Positions 49,899 to 58,259 of a DNA stretch of 64,000 nt are shown piece by piece. The stretch covers positions 62,001-126,000 of the forward strand of contig NZ_JACIGE010000002.1 in assembly GCF_014197755.1 (NCBI RefSeq), read 5' to 3'. This stretch comes from Rhodocyclus tenuis. GTDB taxonomy: Bacteria; Pseudomonadota; Gammaproteobacteria; Burkholderiales; Rhodocyclaceae. The position numbers and the translations under genes were made by a program. The notes beneath the pieces are model-generated. The model saw only the letters and a program-made list of their open reading frames with translations, did not search any database and was not told the origin of the DNA. Numbering within the stretch: position 1 is the first letter of the stretch; the number at the start of each line of letters is the position of its first letter.

Positions 49899-51638
49899 AT
49901 GATGGAAGTACCTGAGAAGATCCTCGCTGCCGACAAAGGGCACGTCCTGACGCACGGCAGCACGAAAGCATGCGACGATTACCGGGATCTGCTGCTCGAA
50001 CTGGCAGCATCGTTCATCAGCCTTCCGGTCGACGAGATCGATGACGCCATTGACGACGCGCAGGCCCAGGTGGCGGCAATCAGCGCAGCGGACCATGCCT
50101 TCATCCTGGTCTACGACGTCGCGGCCGGAATCGCTTTCGTCAAGCATCACTGGCACGCTGCGGAGGGCAGCCCGTGGGCGCTGCCGCTCATTCCCCTGGC
50201 CGACATCGCCGACTGGCCTTCGCGACACGCGCGCGGCGAGACAGTCGCCATCGACGACCTGAGCACACTCGCTGCCAGCGGCCTAGGCGATTTCCTGAAC
50301 GCCGGGCAGGCGAAAAAGCTGATTGCGCTACCGCTGAGCGGCAAGGGGGGCTGTTTCGGCTGCCTTGTCTTCTGTAAGGCTGTAGAAACAGCGCCGTTCG
50401 CAACTGAGGAACTCCAGCTGCACGGCGTATTTGCCCGGTTGCTGGCCGGACTGCATGAACGCAAGCGGAGCGAGAGCAGCCTGCGCGAAAGCGAGGCGCG
50501 CTTCCGCTCGCTGTTCGAGCAGATCGAGAATATCGCCGTGCAGGGCTACAACCAGCGGCGCGAGGTGATCTTCTGGAACAAGGCGAGCCAGAATCTCTAC
50601 GGCTATCGTGCCGAAGAGGCACTTGGACGCCGGCTGGAAGACCTCGTCATTCCGCCGCCAATCCGCGACGGTGTGGTTGAGGCCATCACCTCCTGGGCCC
50701 GCGGCGGCGCCGCGATCCCGCCGGGAGACCTGCTGCTGCACGACAAGGACGGCAAGCCGGTTCCGGTCTATTCAAGCCACGTGATGCTGCGCGGCATCGC
50801 CGGCGAGCCAGAGATGTATTGCGTCGATCTCGATCTCAGCGAGCAGCGACGAGCCGCGCTTGAACTCGACCGTTACCGCCTGCAGCTGGAGCAACTGGTC
50901 GAGCAACGGACGCGCGAGCTGGCCGTTGCCAAGGACGCTGCCGAAGCGGCCAACCAGGCCAAGACGAAGTTTCTCGCCGCGTCCAGTCACGATCTGCGCC
51001 AGCCGCTGATGGCCATCAGCCTCTTTCTCGACGCCTTGTCGCGCACCCCCCTGAACCAGGAGCAGAGCCGCCTCACCGATCACATGGGGCGCTGCGTGCG
51101 CTCGCTGGGCGAAATGCTGAACACGCTGCTCGACATTGCGCGACTTGACTCAGGGGCGATCGAAGCGAACTTCTCCGTCGAGTGTGCGGGAGAGCTGTGC
51201 CGCTGGCTCGACAACGAGTTCGCCTCGGTGTTCATGCGCAAGCGACTGCGTTTCATGCTGTTTTTCCCGCTCCGGGAAGTTTTTCTGCTCACCGACATCA
51301 AGCTGCTGAAAAGCATCTTGCGCAACCTGCTCGACAACGCGCTGAAATTCTGCGATCACGGCGGCGTACTGGTCGGCATCCGGCGACGCGGCAAGCACGC
51401 ACTGATCCAGGTATGGGATACCGGCAGCGGCATCGCCCCGGAAAACCTCGACCTGATTTTCGGCGAGTATTACCAGATCGGCAATGAAGAGCGCGACCCG
51501 GAAAAAGGCGTCGGCCTCGGACTGTCGATCGTCCTGCGCCAGGCGCGGCTGATCGGCGCGGAGATCCGCTGCCGCTCGCTCCCCGGGAAAGGCAGCGTGT
51601 TCGAAATCGAGCTGCCGCTTGCAGAAAACCGCGAATAG
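49899..51638 (+). CDS. GAF-PAS histidine kinase (orphan)
   Basis: 579 residues, no membrane segments. A GAF-like domain (about 25-185), a PAS domain (ARFRSLFEQIENIAVQGYN; FWNKASQNLYGYRAEEALG, about 200-320), a coiled coil, then HisKA with the phosphorylated His in ASSHDLRQPLMAISLFLDAL and HATPase motifs NLLDNALKF, WDTGSGI and KGVGLGLSI. The SHDLRQPL type of HisKA is usual in hybrid kinases with a receiver domain, but none is present here, and no response regulator gene lies nearby. Signal and partner are unknown. Confidence 0.9.
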   Translation: MMEVPEKILAADKGHVLTHGSTKACDDYRDLLLELAASFISLPVDEIDDAIDDAQAQVAAISAADHAFILVYDVAAGIAFVKHHWHAAEGSPWALPLIPLADIADWPSRHARGETVAIDDLSTLAASGLGDFLNAGQAKKLIALPLSGKGGCFGCLVFCKAVETAPFATEELQLHGVFARLLAGLHERKRSESSLRESEARFRSLFEQIENIAVQGYNQRREVIFWNKASQNLYGYRAEEALGRRLEDLVIPPPIRDGVVEAITSWARGGAAIPPGDLLLHDKDGKPVPVYSSHVMLRGIAGEPEMYCVDLDLSEQRRAALELDRYRLQLEQLVEQRTRELAVAKDAAEAANQAKTKFLAASSHDLRQPLMAISLFLDALSRTPLNQEQSRLTDHMGRCVRSLGEMLNTLLDIARLDSGAIEANFSVECAGELCRWLDNEFASVFMRKRLRFMLFFPLREVFLLTDIKLLKSILRNLLDNALKFCDHGGVLVGIRRRGKHALIQVWDTGSGIAPENLDLIFGEYYQIGNEERDPEKGVGLGLSIVLRQARLIGAEIRCRSLPGKGSVFEIELPLAENRE

Positions 51639-51826
51639 CCGGCGCGAGCGGAGCGCATCGCCGGCGCTGCGCTCGGCGGCGGATGACGCGACAGAGCCAC
51701 TGAATTCGGCCCGGACTCTGTGTGCCAGCGTACCGAATTCGCAGGTGCCGACGGGTAATGTGTCGTGTGCTGACGGGTGCGTCGCCCCGGCGTACCGACA
51801 GCGCTAACCGACACAGAGGTGATTTC

Positions 51827-51901
51827 ATGAACAATATTGTCTATCTCGTTGGACTCGTCGTTATCGTGTTGTTTATCCTTGGATTTTTTGGTCTCCGCTA
51901 A
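51827..51901 (+). CDS. 24-residue hydrophobic membrane peptide
   Basis: ATG at 51827 with AGAGGTG 5 bp upstream, stop TAA at 51899-51901. The peptide begins MNNIVYLVGLVVIVLF and ends LGFFGLR: a single membrane segment with an Arg end. I recall near-identical tiny peptides in other proteobacteria, which supports a real gene; the function is unknown. It is followed 55 bp later by a small lipoprotein gene and may be co-transcribed with it. Confidence 0.68.
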   Translation: MNNIVYLVGLVVIVLFILGFFGLR

Positions 51902-51956
51902 GCACGGGACAAGGCCCCGGCAGAGTCTGCCGAATACATGAATTGAGGAAACAAAG

Positions 51957-52154
51957 ATGATCAGTTCCAGAAAAGCGCTTGGCGCCGCGATGTTCGCCAG
52001 TGCAGTGCTGCTGCTCGCCAGCGGCTGCCAGAAACAGGAAGGCCCGGTCGAGAGAGCCGGCAAGCAGGTCGACAACGCGGTCACCAAGAGTGGCGAGCAG
52101 ATCGAGAAAGCCGGTGAGGCGATCAAGGAGTCGGCGAGGGATGCGCGGAAGTAA
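51957..52154 (+). CDS. Small lipoprotein with amphipathic helix
   Basis: 65 residues. Signal peptide ending in lipobox LLLASGCQ, giving a mature protein of ~42 residues that begins with the lipidated Cys. The rest is a charged repeat-like helix (VERAGKQVDNAV; SGEQIEKAGEAIKESARDA) like those in LEA/apolipoprotein-type stress proteins. It is probably held at the inner face of the outer membrane. An AGGAAAC site lies upstream of the ATG. Confidence 0.82.
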   Translation: MISSRKALGAAMFASAVLLLASGCQKQEGPVERAGKQVDNAVTKSGEQIEKAGEAIKESARDARK

Positions 52155-52209
52155 ACGCGGCAAGGGTCGCTGACCCTGCCACGTCCTGCATCGCTCTGCC
52201 GCCTGCCAG

Positions 52210-52989
52210 CTATTGCGCCTGAATCAGTACCAGCCGGCGGTTTTCGATCTTCACCTCATCACCGACATTGAAACCCGGCTGTTCCGCGTAAGTCACCGTC
52301 TGCGTGCCGCCGTTGTCGAGCCGGACCAGCACTTCGTAATGCTTGCTCGCCTTCAGCTGCTTCTCGATTTCGTTGCCGGCGTAAGCGCCACCGGCGGCAC
52401 CGGCCACTTGCGCCACTGTCGTACCGCGACCGCTGCCGATCTGGCTGCCGAGCAAGATGCCGGCGAGGCCGCCACCGATCTTGCCGATGTAGCTGCCCTC
52501 GCCCTTCACTTCGACCAGGTTGACCGCCTCGACCACGCCGCAAGCGGCGCAGGCCGGCGACGCCAGTGCCTTTGCCGGTGTTGCATTGTGCGGCCGCCTC
52601 GCCGCCGCACGACCGACCAGCGGCCCGTCGATGACGGCGCTGACGACCCGGTTGCCGAGGCGCAGATTGGCCGTCGCCTTGCTTTTCGCCGTGATCTTGT
52701 CGCGCTTTCTGATCGTGTAGCTGCCTTCGTACACGCCGACCTCGCTCTCGGCCAGCACGACCGCGCCGGTCGCGCCGTCGATGCGCACCGCCGCTGCGCC
52801 GCCCGGACTGCCGTACAGCGTAAACACCAGTTCGTTGCCCGGCGCTGCCGTGGCGATCGGCGCCACATTGAAAGCCTCGATGCCCGGCGCCGCGACCGAG
52901 GTAGTTTGTGCCTGCGCGACGCCCTCGGCAAGCGGCAACGCGGCGAGGGCAATCGCCAGCAAGAACCCGTTGAATATCCTGTTGCTCAT
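52210..52989 (-). CDS. Glycine-zipper (2TM) envelope protein
   Basis: 259 residues from MSNRIF (AAAGGAG ribosome site upstream). Signal peptide FLLAIALAALPLAEGVAQA. A beta-rich domain is at about 30-120, then a Cys-pair segment (ASPACAACGVVEAV), then the glycine-zipper 2TM motif (GKIGGGLAGILLGSQIGSGRG; VAGAAGGAYAGNEIEKQ) and a C-terminal SLY/Pcp-like end (LVRLDNGGTQTVTYAEQPGFNVGD). Related proteins are outer-membrane-associated and often stress-induced. The N-terminal domain is unknown. Confidence 0.82.
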   Translation of the reverse strand: MSNRIFNGFLLAIALAALPLAEGVAQAQTTSVAAPGIEAFNVAPIATAAPGNELVFTLYGSPGGAAAVRIDGATGAVVLAESEVGVYEGSYTIRKRDKITAKSKATANLRLGNRVVSAVIDGPLVGRAAARRPHNATPAKALASPACAACGVVEAVNLVEVKGEGSYIGKIGGGLAGILLGSQIGSGRGTTVAQVAGAAGGAYAGNEIEKQLKASKHYEVLVRLDNGGTQTVTYAEQPGFNVGDEVKIENRRLVLIQAQ

Positions 52990-53065
52990 CGAACTGCTCC
53001 TTTGCCTGACGGTGGAATGACTGTGGCGCATCTGGCGCGCGTCGCCTTGTTCCGCAGCTGAGCGT

Positions 53066-54172
53066 TCACAAGGCTCTCACTGCCTGGATTCTCTCGACCG
53101 GCGCCAGCGGTGTCGCCCTGACGCTTGCCGGCGCCTTGGCCCCGCCCGCATTGTCGCTGGATAGACGCTGAATCGCGGCATTGACCTGAAAAGCGGCAAT
53201 CGCCGCGGCACGGATCGGATCGGCGTCCACCGTCGGGACGGCGCGCGTTGGCGCGCTGACGCGCAAGCTCTGCAGGCGGATGTCGACGGCGTCGACGGCC
53301 GCCGAAGTCGGCGTAGCAGTCGCCGTCAGCGGCACGGCGCTTGTGGCGCTGGCCCTGGCCGGAATGGCGCTGGTTGCGAGTTGCGCGGAAGCACGCGCCG
53401 CTGGCTGACTGGGGGAACTGTCGTTCGTCAGCGGCGCCGTGACGGTTGCGGCAGCGGACGTCGCGGTCACGGCAGCCTCGAAAGCCTCAGCAGCCGAATT
53501 GTCGCGCAGCGTTTCGCCCGCTGTGCGCGCAAGCGCCTGCGGCGAGGGAAACGCGGTCTCGGCCCGGCCGCTCCCGATGTCGCCGCCGCTGCTCGCCGCG
53601 CCATTGCCCTGCCCTGCCAACAAGACTGGCGAGCTGCCGGCAGACGCCTGCATCACCGCCGCCAGCAGATCGTTCAATGCCTGCTGCTCTGCCGCAGCGA
53701 CCGTCGGCGCGCTGTTCGCCAGCACGCCGGCCACTGCTGCTGCCGTCGCCGGTGGCGGCGAATCGAGCGTCGTCGTCACCGTCCTCGCGCCGCCGCCGGC
53801 ATTCACATCAAGGCCGAGGGCAAGCGCCAGATTGTTCTGCAGGCGCTCCGCCGCACTGCCCGGAAGCGCGGCATCGAAAGCCGGCGGCGAGGTGCTGCCG
53901 ATGATCGCGTCAAGCCACGACGGCGAATCGAGCAAGCCACTGGCCTTGTACAGCTGGGGCAAGGACACACTGGCACCAAGGCTTACCACGGTGCTGGCAG
54001 CAGCGCTGGCCAGCCATTCGGCGAGGCTCTTCGGCACGCTGGCGGGCGGTGCACCGGCCGCTGCGAGCAGGGCGGCCGACGCTGCCGATGAAGAAGCGAA
54101 CGCCGCAGCCGCCTGCGCCGCCGCAAGGGCATTGCCGGGGAGCGAAGTTGCCTGGACCGACGCCGAGTCCAT
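53066..54172 (-). CDS. Ala-rich low-complexity hypothetical protein
   Basis: 368 residues from the ATG at 54172 (weak ribosome site). Composition is dominated by Ala, Ser, Thr, Pro and Val; the protein lacks a signal peptide and membrane segments. Two short ordered-looking segments stand out (PKSLAEWLASAAASTVV and SLPQLYKASGLLDSPSWLDAIIG). The C-terminus (ADPIRAAAIAAFQVNAAIQRLSS) is helical. The amino-acid mix is close to what GC-rich frames give by chance, but the frame is long and the codon pattern looks like neighbouring genes. Possibly a hook-length-type or surface protein; unproven. Confidence 0.55.
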   Translation of the reverse strand: MDSASVQATSLPGNALAAAQAAAAFASSSAASAALLAAAGAPPASVPKSLAEWLASAAASTVVSLGASVSLPQLYKASGLLDSPSWLDAIIGSTSPPAFDAALPGSAAERLQNNLALALGLDVNAGGGARTVTTTLDSPPPATAAAVAGVLANSAPTVAAAEQQALNDLLAAVMQASAGSSPVLLAGQGNGAASSGGDIGSGRAETAFPSPQALARTAGETLRDNSAAEAFEAAVTATSAAATVTAPLTNDSSPSQPAARASAQLATSAIPARASATSAVPLTATATPTSAAVDAVDIRLQSLRVSAPTRAVPTVDADPIRAAAIAAFQVNAAIQRLSSDNAGGAKAPASVRATPLAPVERIQAVRAL

Positions 54173-54436
54173 TGCCGCGTTCCCGCTCAGCACCGCTGCC
54201 CGGCAGACGCAACAGTTCCTGCAGCCGATGCCGGGTGAGCACTTGCCAGCCGTCGATACCCGATCAAGCGCATTCTTTCCTCCGCCAAAAAAGCGTCGTC
54301 CGCAAAAGTCCGGACTTGTCAGCGCGCCAAGATGCCTGCCACTGCGGCACGCGTCGGTGCGCTGCCGCGCATAGCGACTTCGCGAATGGCAAGGCACGCG
54401 CCACCGACAGCCCAGAAAGTGCGCGAGCCGCGTCGC

Positions 54437-56518
54437 TCAGGCGGCCTCGAAGCGGCGAACCGCGTCGAGCGCCTCGCTCAGCGTCATCTCGTTGGCGGCG
54501 AGCAACTTGCCGACCAGATGCGCAGTCAGCGGCATCAGCCCGGCCAGGATGGCGCGGGTTTCGCCATAGAGGCGCTCGCTCTGCGCTTCCATGATGCTGC
54601 GCGTCTCGTCGTCTACGTCGCCGCCGGAACTGTCGCGCTTGAGCGCGCCGAAGTTGAGGCGGGTCTTGCGGTACATGCCCATCTCGCCGGCGGCGTGGTG
54701 CAAGAGGCGGGTGACGCGCGTGATGTCGTTATGCGCGCCGTTGGTGGTGCCCTCCTCGCCGAAAAACAGTTCCTCGTTGGCCATGCCGCCGAGCAGCACG
54801 CGCACCTCATGCTCGATGTCGGCGCGGGTTTTCAACAGGTTGTCGCCAAGCTTGTGGAAGACAAAGCCGAGCGCATTGGTGCGCGGATTGGCCTTGAGCG
54901 AGATCTTGATGGTCTTCATGTCGGCCAGAATCTGCTCCCAGTTGTCGCCGGTCAGCGCGCGCTCGTGCGCGAGGTCGACGAGGAAGTGGCCCCACTCGTG
55001 CGTGGCGACGATGCGGCGGTCGCGCTCGTGCTCCTGCGTCGTCTGCGTATTGACGTTGCCGACCAGAACGCGCTCGGCGGCCTGCATCAAGGTGTCGGCG
55101 CCGATCATTTCGCCGGCCTGCACGGCGCTGATTCCCGCCTGATTGACGATGGTTTCGAGATCGGCCGGGCTGCGCCCCTCGGTGACGGCGACCAGATGGC
55201 GCAAGTCGAGGTCGGGCAGCACCTTGTCGGCGCGCTGCGCGAGGTAATGCGTGATGATCGCCCGCCGCTCTTCGCGGTTGGGCATGCGGAAATCGACCTT
55301 CATCTGGAAGCGGCGCAGCATCGCTTCGTCCATCGCCATGCTTTCACTGTTGAAGTTGCTGGCGACGATCCAGATGATCTCGGCCTCGTCGCGGCTGCGC
55401 ACGCCGTCGAGCACCGAAAGCAGCGTGTTCGCCGTGTCGTCGTCGTACTTGCGGCGGCCGCCGCGCTTCATGAACAGATCCTGCGCCTCGTCGAGAAAGA
55501 TGATGCAACGCCGACGCCGGCGCGCCATGGCGATGATGCGGCCGAGCGTATTGGCGCCGCCGGCGACGAAACCCGTCTCCAGATTGGCCGCCGAATGGAA
55601 CAGGATCGGCAGCCCCAGCGCCTTCGCCAGATAACTGGCGAGCCGCGTCTTGCCGGTGCCCGGCGGGCCGCTGAACATTACGTTGAAGGGCTTGTTGATG
55701 CCGTACTCGGCGTACTCGGTGCGACGCAGGTACTGGTCCTTGATCTGCGCCAGTTCGGCCTTGATGTCGTCCATGCCGACCAGATCGTCGATCGAACCCT
55801 GCACCTGCGTGGGCTCGATGAACTTGAGCGACTTGAACTGCCCGCGCAGCTGAAAGAACAGGAAAGCGAGCAGGCCGAGCGTCAATACCACCGACAGCAC
55901 GCCGCTGGCGGCCGATTTCCAGCCGTCCTTTTCCGATTGCGGCCGCGCGCCGGCAAAGCGCAGGTCGAGGCGTTCGACCAGCGCCTGGCTGGATGCGCTC
56001 AACTCGCTGCGCGGGATGAACACCAGTTTGCCACCCCACGGCGCGTTCACCGCCTTGTCGGCGAAGATCTTGCTCTCCATGTCGCTCGGGTAGTACGCGT
56101 ACTGCTTGCCCTGCGCCTCGATCAGCACGATGCGCTCGGAAACGTTCCAGAGCAGCGGCTTGTAGATCACGCTGACGCGTTCGACCGGATTCGTTTCGAG
56201 GAAGCTCAATACCGAGCCGGTACCGAGCAGCACCGGCAAGCGGTCGTTGAGCGCCCAGACGCCGTCGCCGGCCTTGCCACCTATGGCCATCGCCTCGACC
56301 TGCCCGGCCAGTTCGCTCTGCTTCTGGATGAGAACCAATGAGTAGAGCGCTGTCGCCGGGATGAGCACGGCCATCAGCAGCACCGTCAGCCTGACCGCCA
56401 GCCGCTGGATGACGAACCAGTCCTGCAACCGGCCGGCGATCTTCCTGAGCGCTAAGCGCAGGCCCACAGCGCCCGGTGTCGAAGCGTCGGGACCAGATGT
56501 GGAAAGCTTGCTGCTCAT
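54437..56518 (-). CDS. FtsH-like membrane AAA protease with a variant HEWGH motif
   Basis: 693 residues from MSSKLSTSG. TM1 is at about 40-65 and TM2 at about 210-230, with a ~150-residue periplasmic domain between, larger than in FtsH. The AAA domain has Walker A GPPGTGKT, Walker B CIIFLDEAQD and an Arg-finger region. The peptidase domain has HEWGH in place of the usual HEAGH, and keeps the third zinc ligand in GAHNDITRVTRLL. It is therefore likely an active zinc protease and a paralogue of housekeeping FtsH. It stands alone near rpoH, whose product FtsH degrades in E. coli. The start is uncertain by up to 14 codons. Confidence 0.88.
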   Translation of the reverse strand: MSSKLSTSGPDASTPGAVGLRLALRKIAGRLQDWFVIQRLAVRLTVLLMAVLIPATALYSLVLIQKQSELAGQVEAMAIGGKAGDGVWALNDRLPVLLGTGSVLSFLETNPVERVSVIYKPLLWNVSERIVLIEAQGKQYAYYPSDMESKIFADKAVNAPWGGKLVFIPRSELSASSQALVERLDLRFAGARPQSEKDGWKSAASGVLSVVLTLGLLAFLFFQLRGQFKSLKFIEPTQVQGSIDDLVGMDDIKAELAQIKDQYLRRTEYAEYGINKPFNVMFSGPPGTGKTRLASYLAKALGLPILFHSAANLETGFVAGGANTLGRIIAMARRRRRCIIFLDEAQDLFMKRGGRRKYDDDTANTLLSVLDGVRSRDEAEIIWIVASNFNSESMAMDEAMLRRFQMKVDFRMPNREERRAIITHYLAQRADKVLPDLDLRHLVAVTEGRSPADLETIVNQAGISAVQAGEMIGADTLMQAAERVLVGNVNTQTTQEHERDRRIVATHEWGHFLVDLAHERALTGDNWEQILADMKTIKISLKANPRTNALGFVFHKLGDNLLKTRADIEHEVRVLLGGMANEELFFGEEGTTNGAHNDITRVTRLLHHAAGEMGMYRKTRLNFGALKRDSSGGDVDDETRSIMEAQSERLYGETRAILAGLMPLTAHLVGKLLAANEMTLSEALDAVRRFEAA

Positions 56519-56965
56519 GGCAGGAAGACGCCTGCGTGGCAGCGTGCGGGAGCTGGGCAAAGCATGGTCGGTTCGGCTAACAGGGCTTTCTGCAGCGCGT
56601 CGGGGAAGGAAAAGCCTCTCCCGGCAACGATGCTCTGCGCTTCTGCCGCGCGCTTCTGTTCGCTAGCCGACACAAGGCAGACGAATCCGCGGGAAGCGGC
56701 AGCGGGAGCTCACCCGAAAAAACTCCCGTCTGCCGCCTAGCGATCCAGCCACCGGCCTCGCGGCCAGCGCCGGTCGCCAGTGTGTTGCAGCGCACAGACG
56801 CCGCCAGAGGCGCTCTTTAGTCTGGCCTGTCATTCCTTGCGCCCCCTCCCCGCCTCGTTGCCGCGCCTTTGCTGTCGAAAGCGCCGACAGGCAGGCGGAC
56901 TGGTGGGCAGGAAAGGCACGCCACCGGCAATTCCGCCGGCCTGCACGCATCTAAGGAGCTGCAAA
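56519..56965. other. Gap upstream of the CsbD-family gene
   Basis: 447 bp between divergent genes, with no gene, RNA or repeat that I can support. The CsbD ribosome site (AAGGAG) lies at its right end. Confidence 0.5.
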
Positions 56966-57181
56966 ATGAGCTGGGATTTTTCCGACGAGAGCTGGAACAC
57001 CTTCAAGCCCAAACTGAAGATGCGCTGGGGCAAGCTCAGCAACGCGCACCTTGACGAGATCGGGGGCAAGCGCGAGAAGCTGCTGCAGGTGCTCAAGGAA
57101 ACCTACGGCGTGACCGAAGAAGAAGCCGACAACCAGATCAAGAGCTTTGAGGCGTACAGCAAGGAGTTGCGCCCGCAGTAG
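56966..57181 (+). CDS. CsbD-family stress protein
   Basis: 71 residues from the ATG at 56966 (AAGGAGCTG upstream); the longer upstream frame has no support. CsbD-family pattern: a Trp-containing start (MSWDFSDESWNTFKPKLKMRWGKLS), HLDEIGGKREKLLQVLKETYG and EEEADNQIKSFE. These small hydrophilic proteins are induced by general stress; the molecular role is unknown. rpoH begins 145 bp downstream on the same strand, with a CIRCE operator in between. Confidence 0.87.
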   Translation: MSWDFSDESWNTFKPKLKMRWGKLSNAHLDEIGGKREKLLQVLKETYGVTEEEADNQIKSFEAYSKELRPQ

Positions 57182-57253
57182 TCGGCGCCTCCCTTCTCGT
57201 GGCAAAGGCATTTCAACGACAACAAGTGTCGAAGCGAAGAACTATTGCGCCGC

Positions 57254-57280
57254 TTAGCACTCTGTGCGATCGAGTGCTAA
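57254..57280. promoter_or_regulatory. CIRCE operator (HrcA binding site) upstream of rpoH
   Basis: TTAGCACTC, 9 bp, GAGTGCTAA: an exact match in both arms and spacing to the CIRCE consensus bound by the heat-shock repressor HrcA. A possible promoter (TTAGCA, 18 bp, TAAAAT at 57278-57283) overlaps it, so bound HrcA would block rpoH transcription. Confidence 0.93.
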
Positions 57281-57326
57281 AATTCAGCGCAAGCACTGTG
57301 CTTTTGCTCACGGAGGAAACTGACAC

Positions 57327-58175
<849 letters not shown>

Positions 58176-58197
58176 AACGAGGCGTAGTCAGCAGCCA

Positions 58198-58227
58198 AAG
58201 GGGCCGCACTGCGGCCCCTTCGCTTTT
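58198..58227 (+). terminator. Terminator after rpoH
   Basis: AAGGGGCCGC, 3-nt loop, GCGGCCCCTT, then CGCTTTT. It lies 22 bp past the rpoH stop and also before the convergent mpl gene. Confidence 0.87.
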
Positions 58228-58259
58228 GCGCAGCTGCTTGCGCCTGGCGCGCGTCAGCT

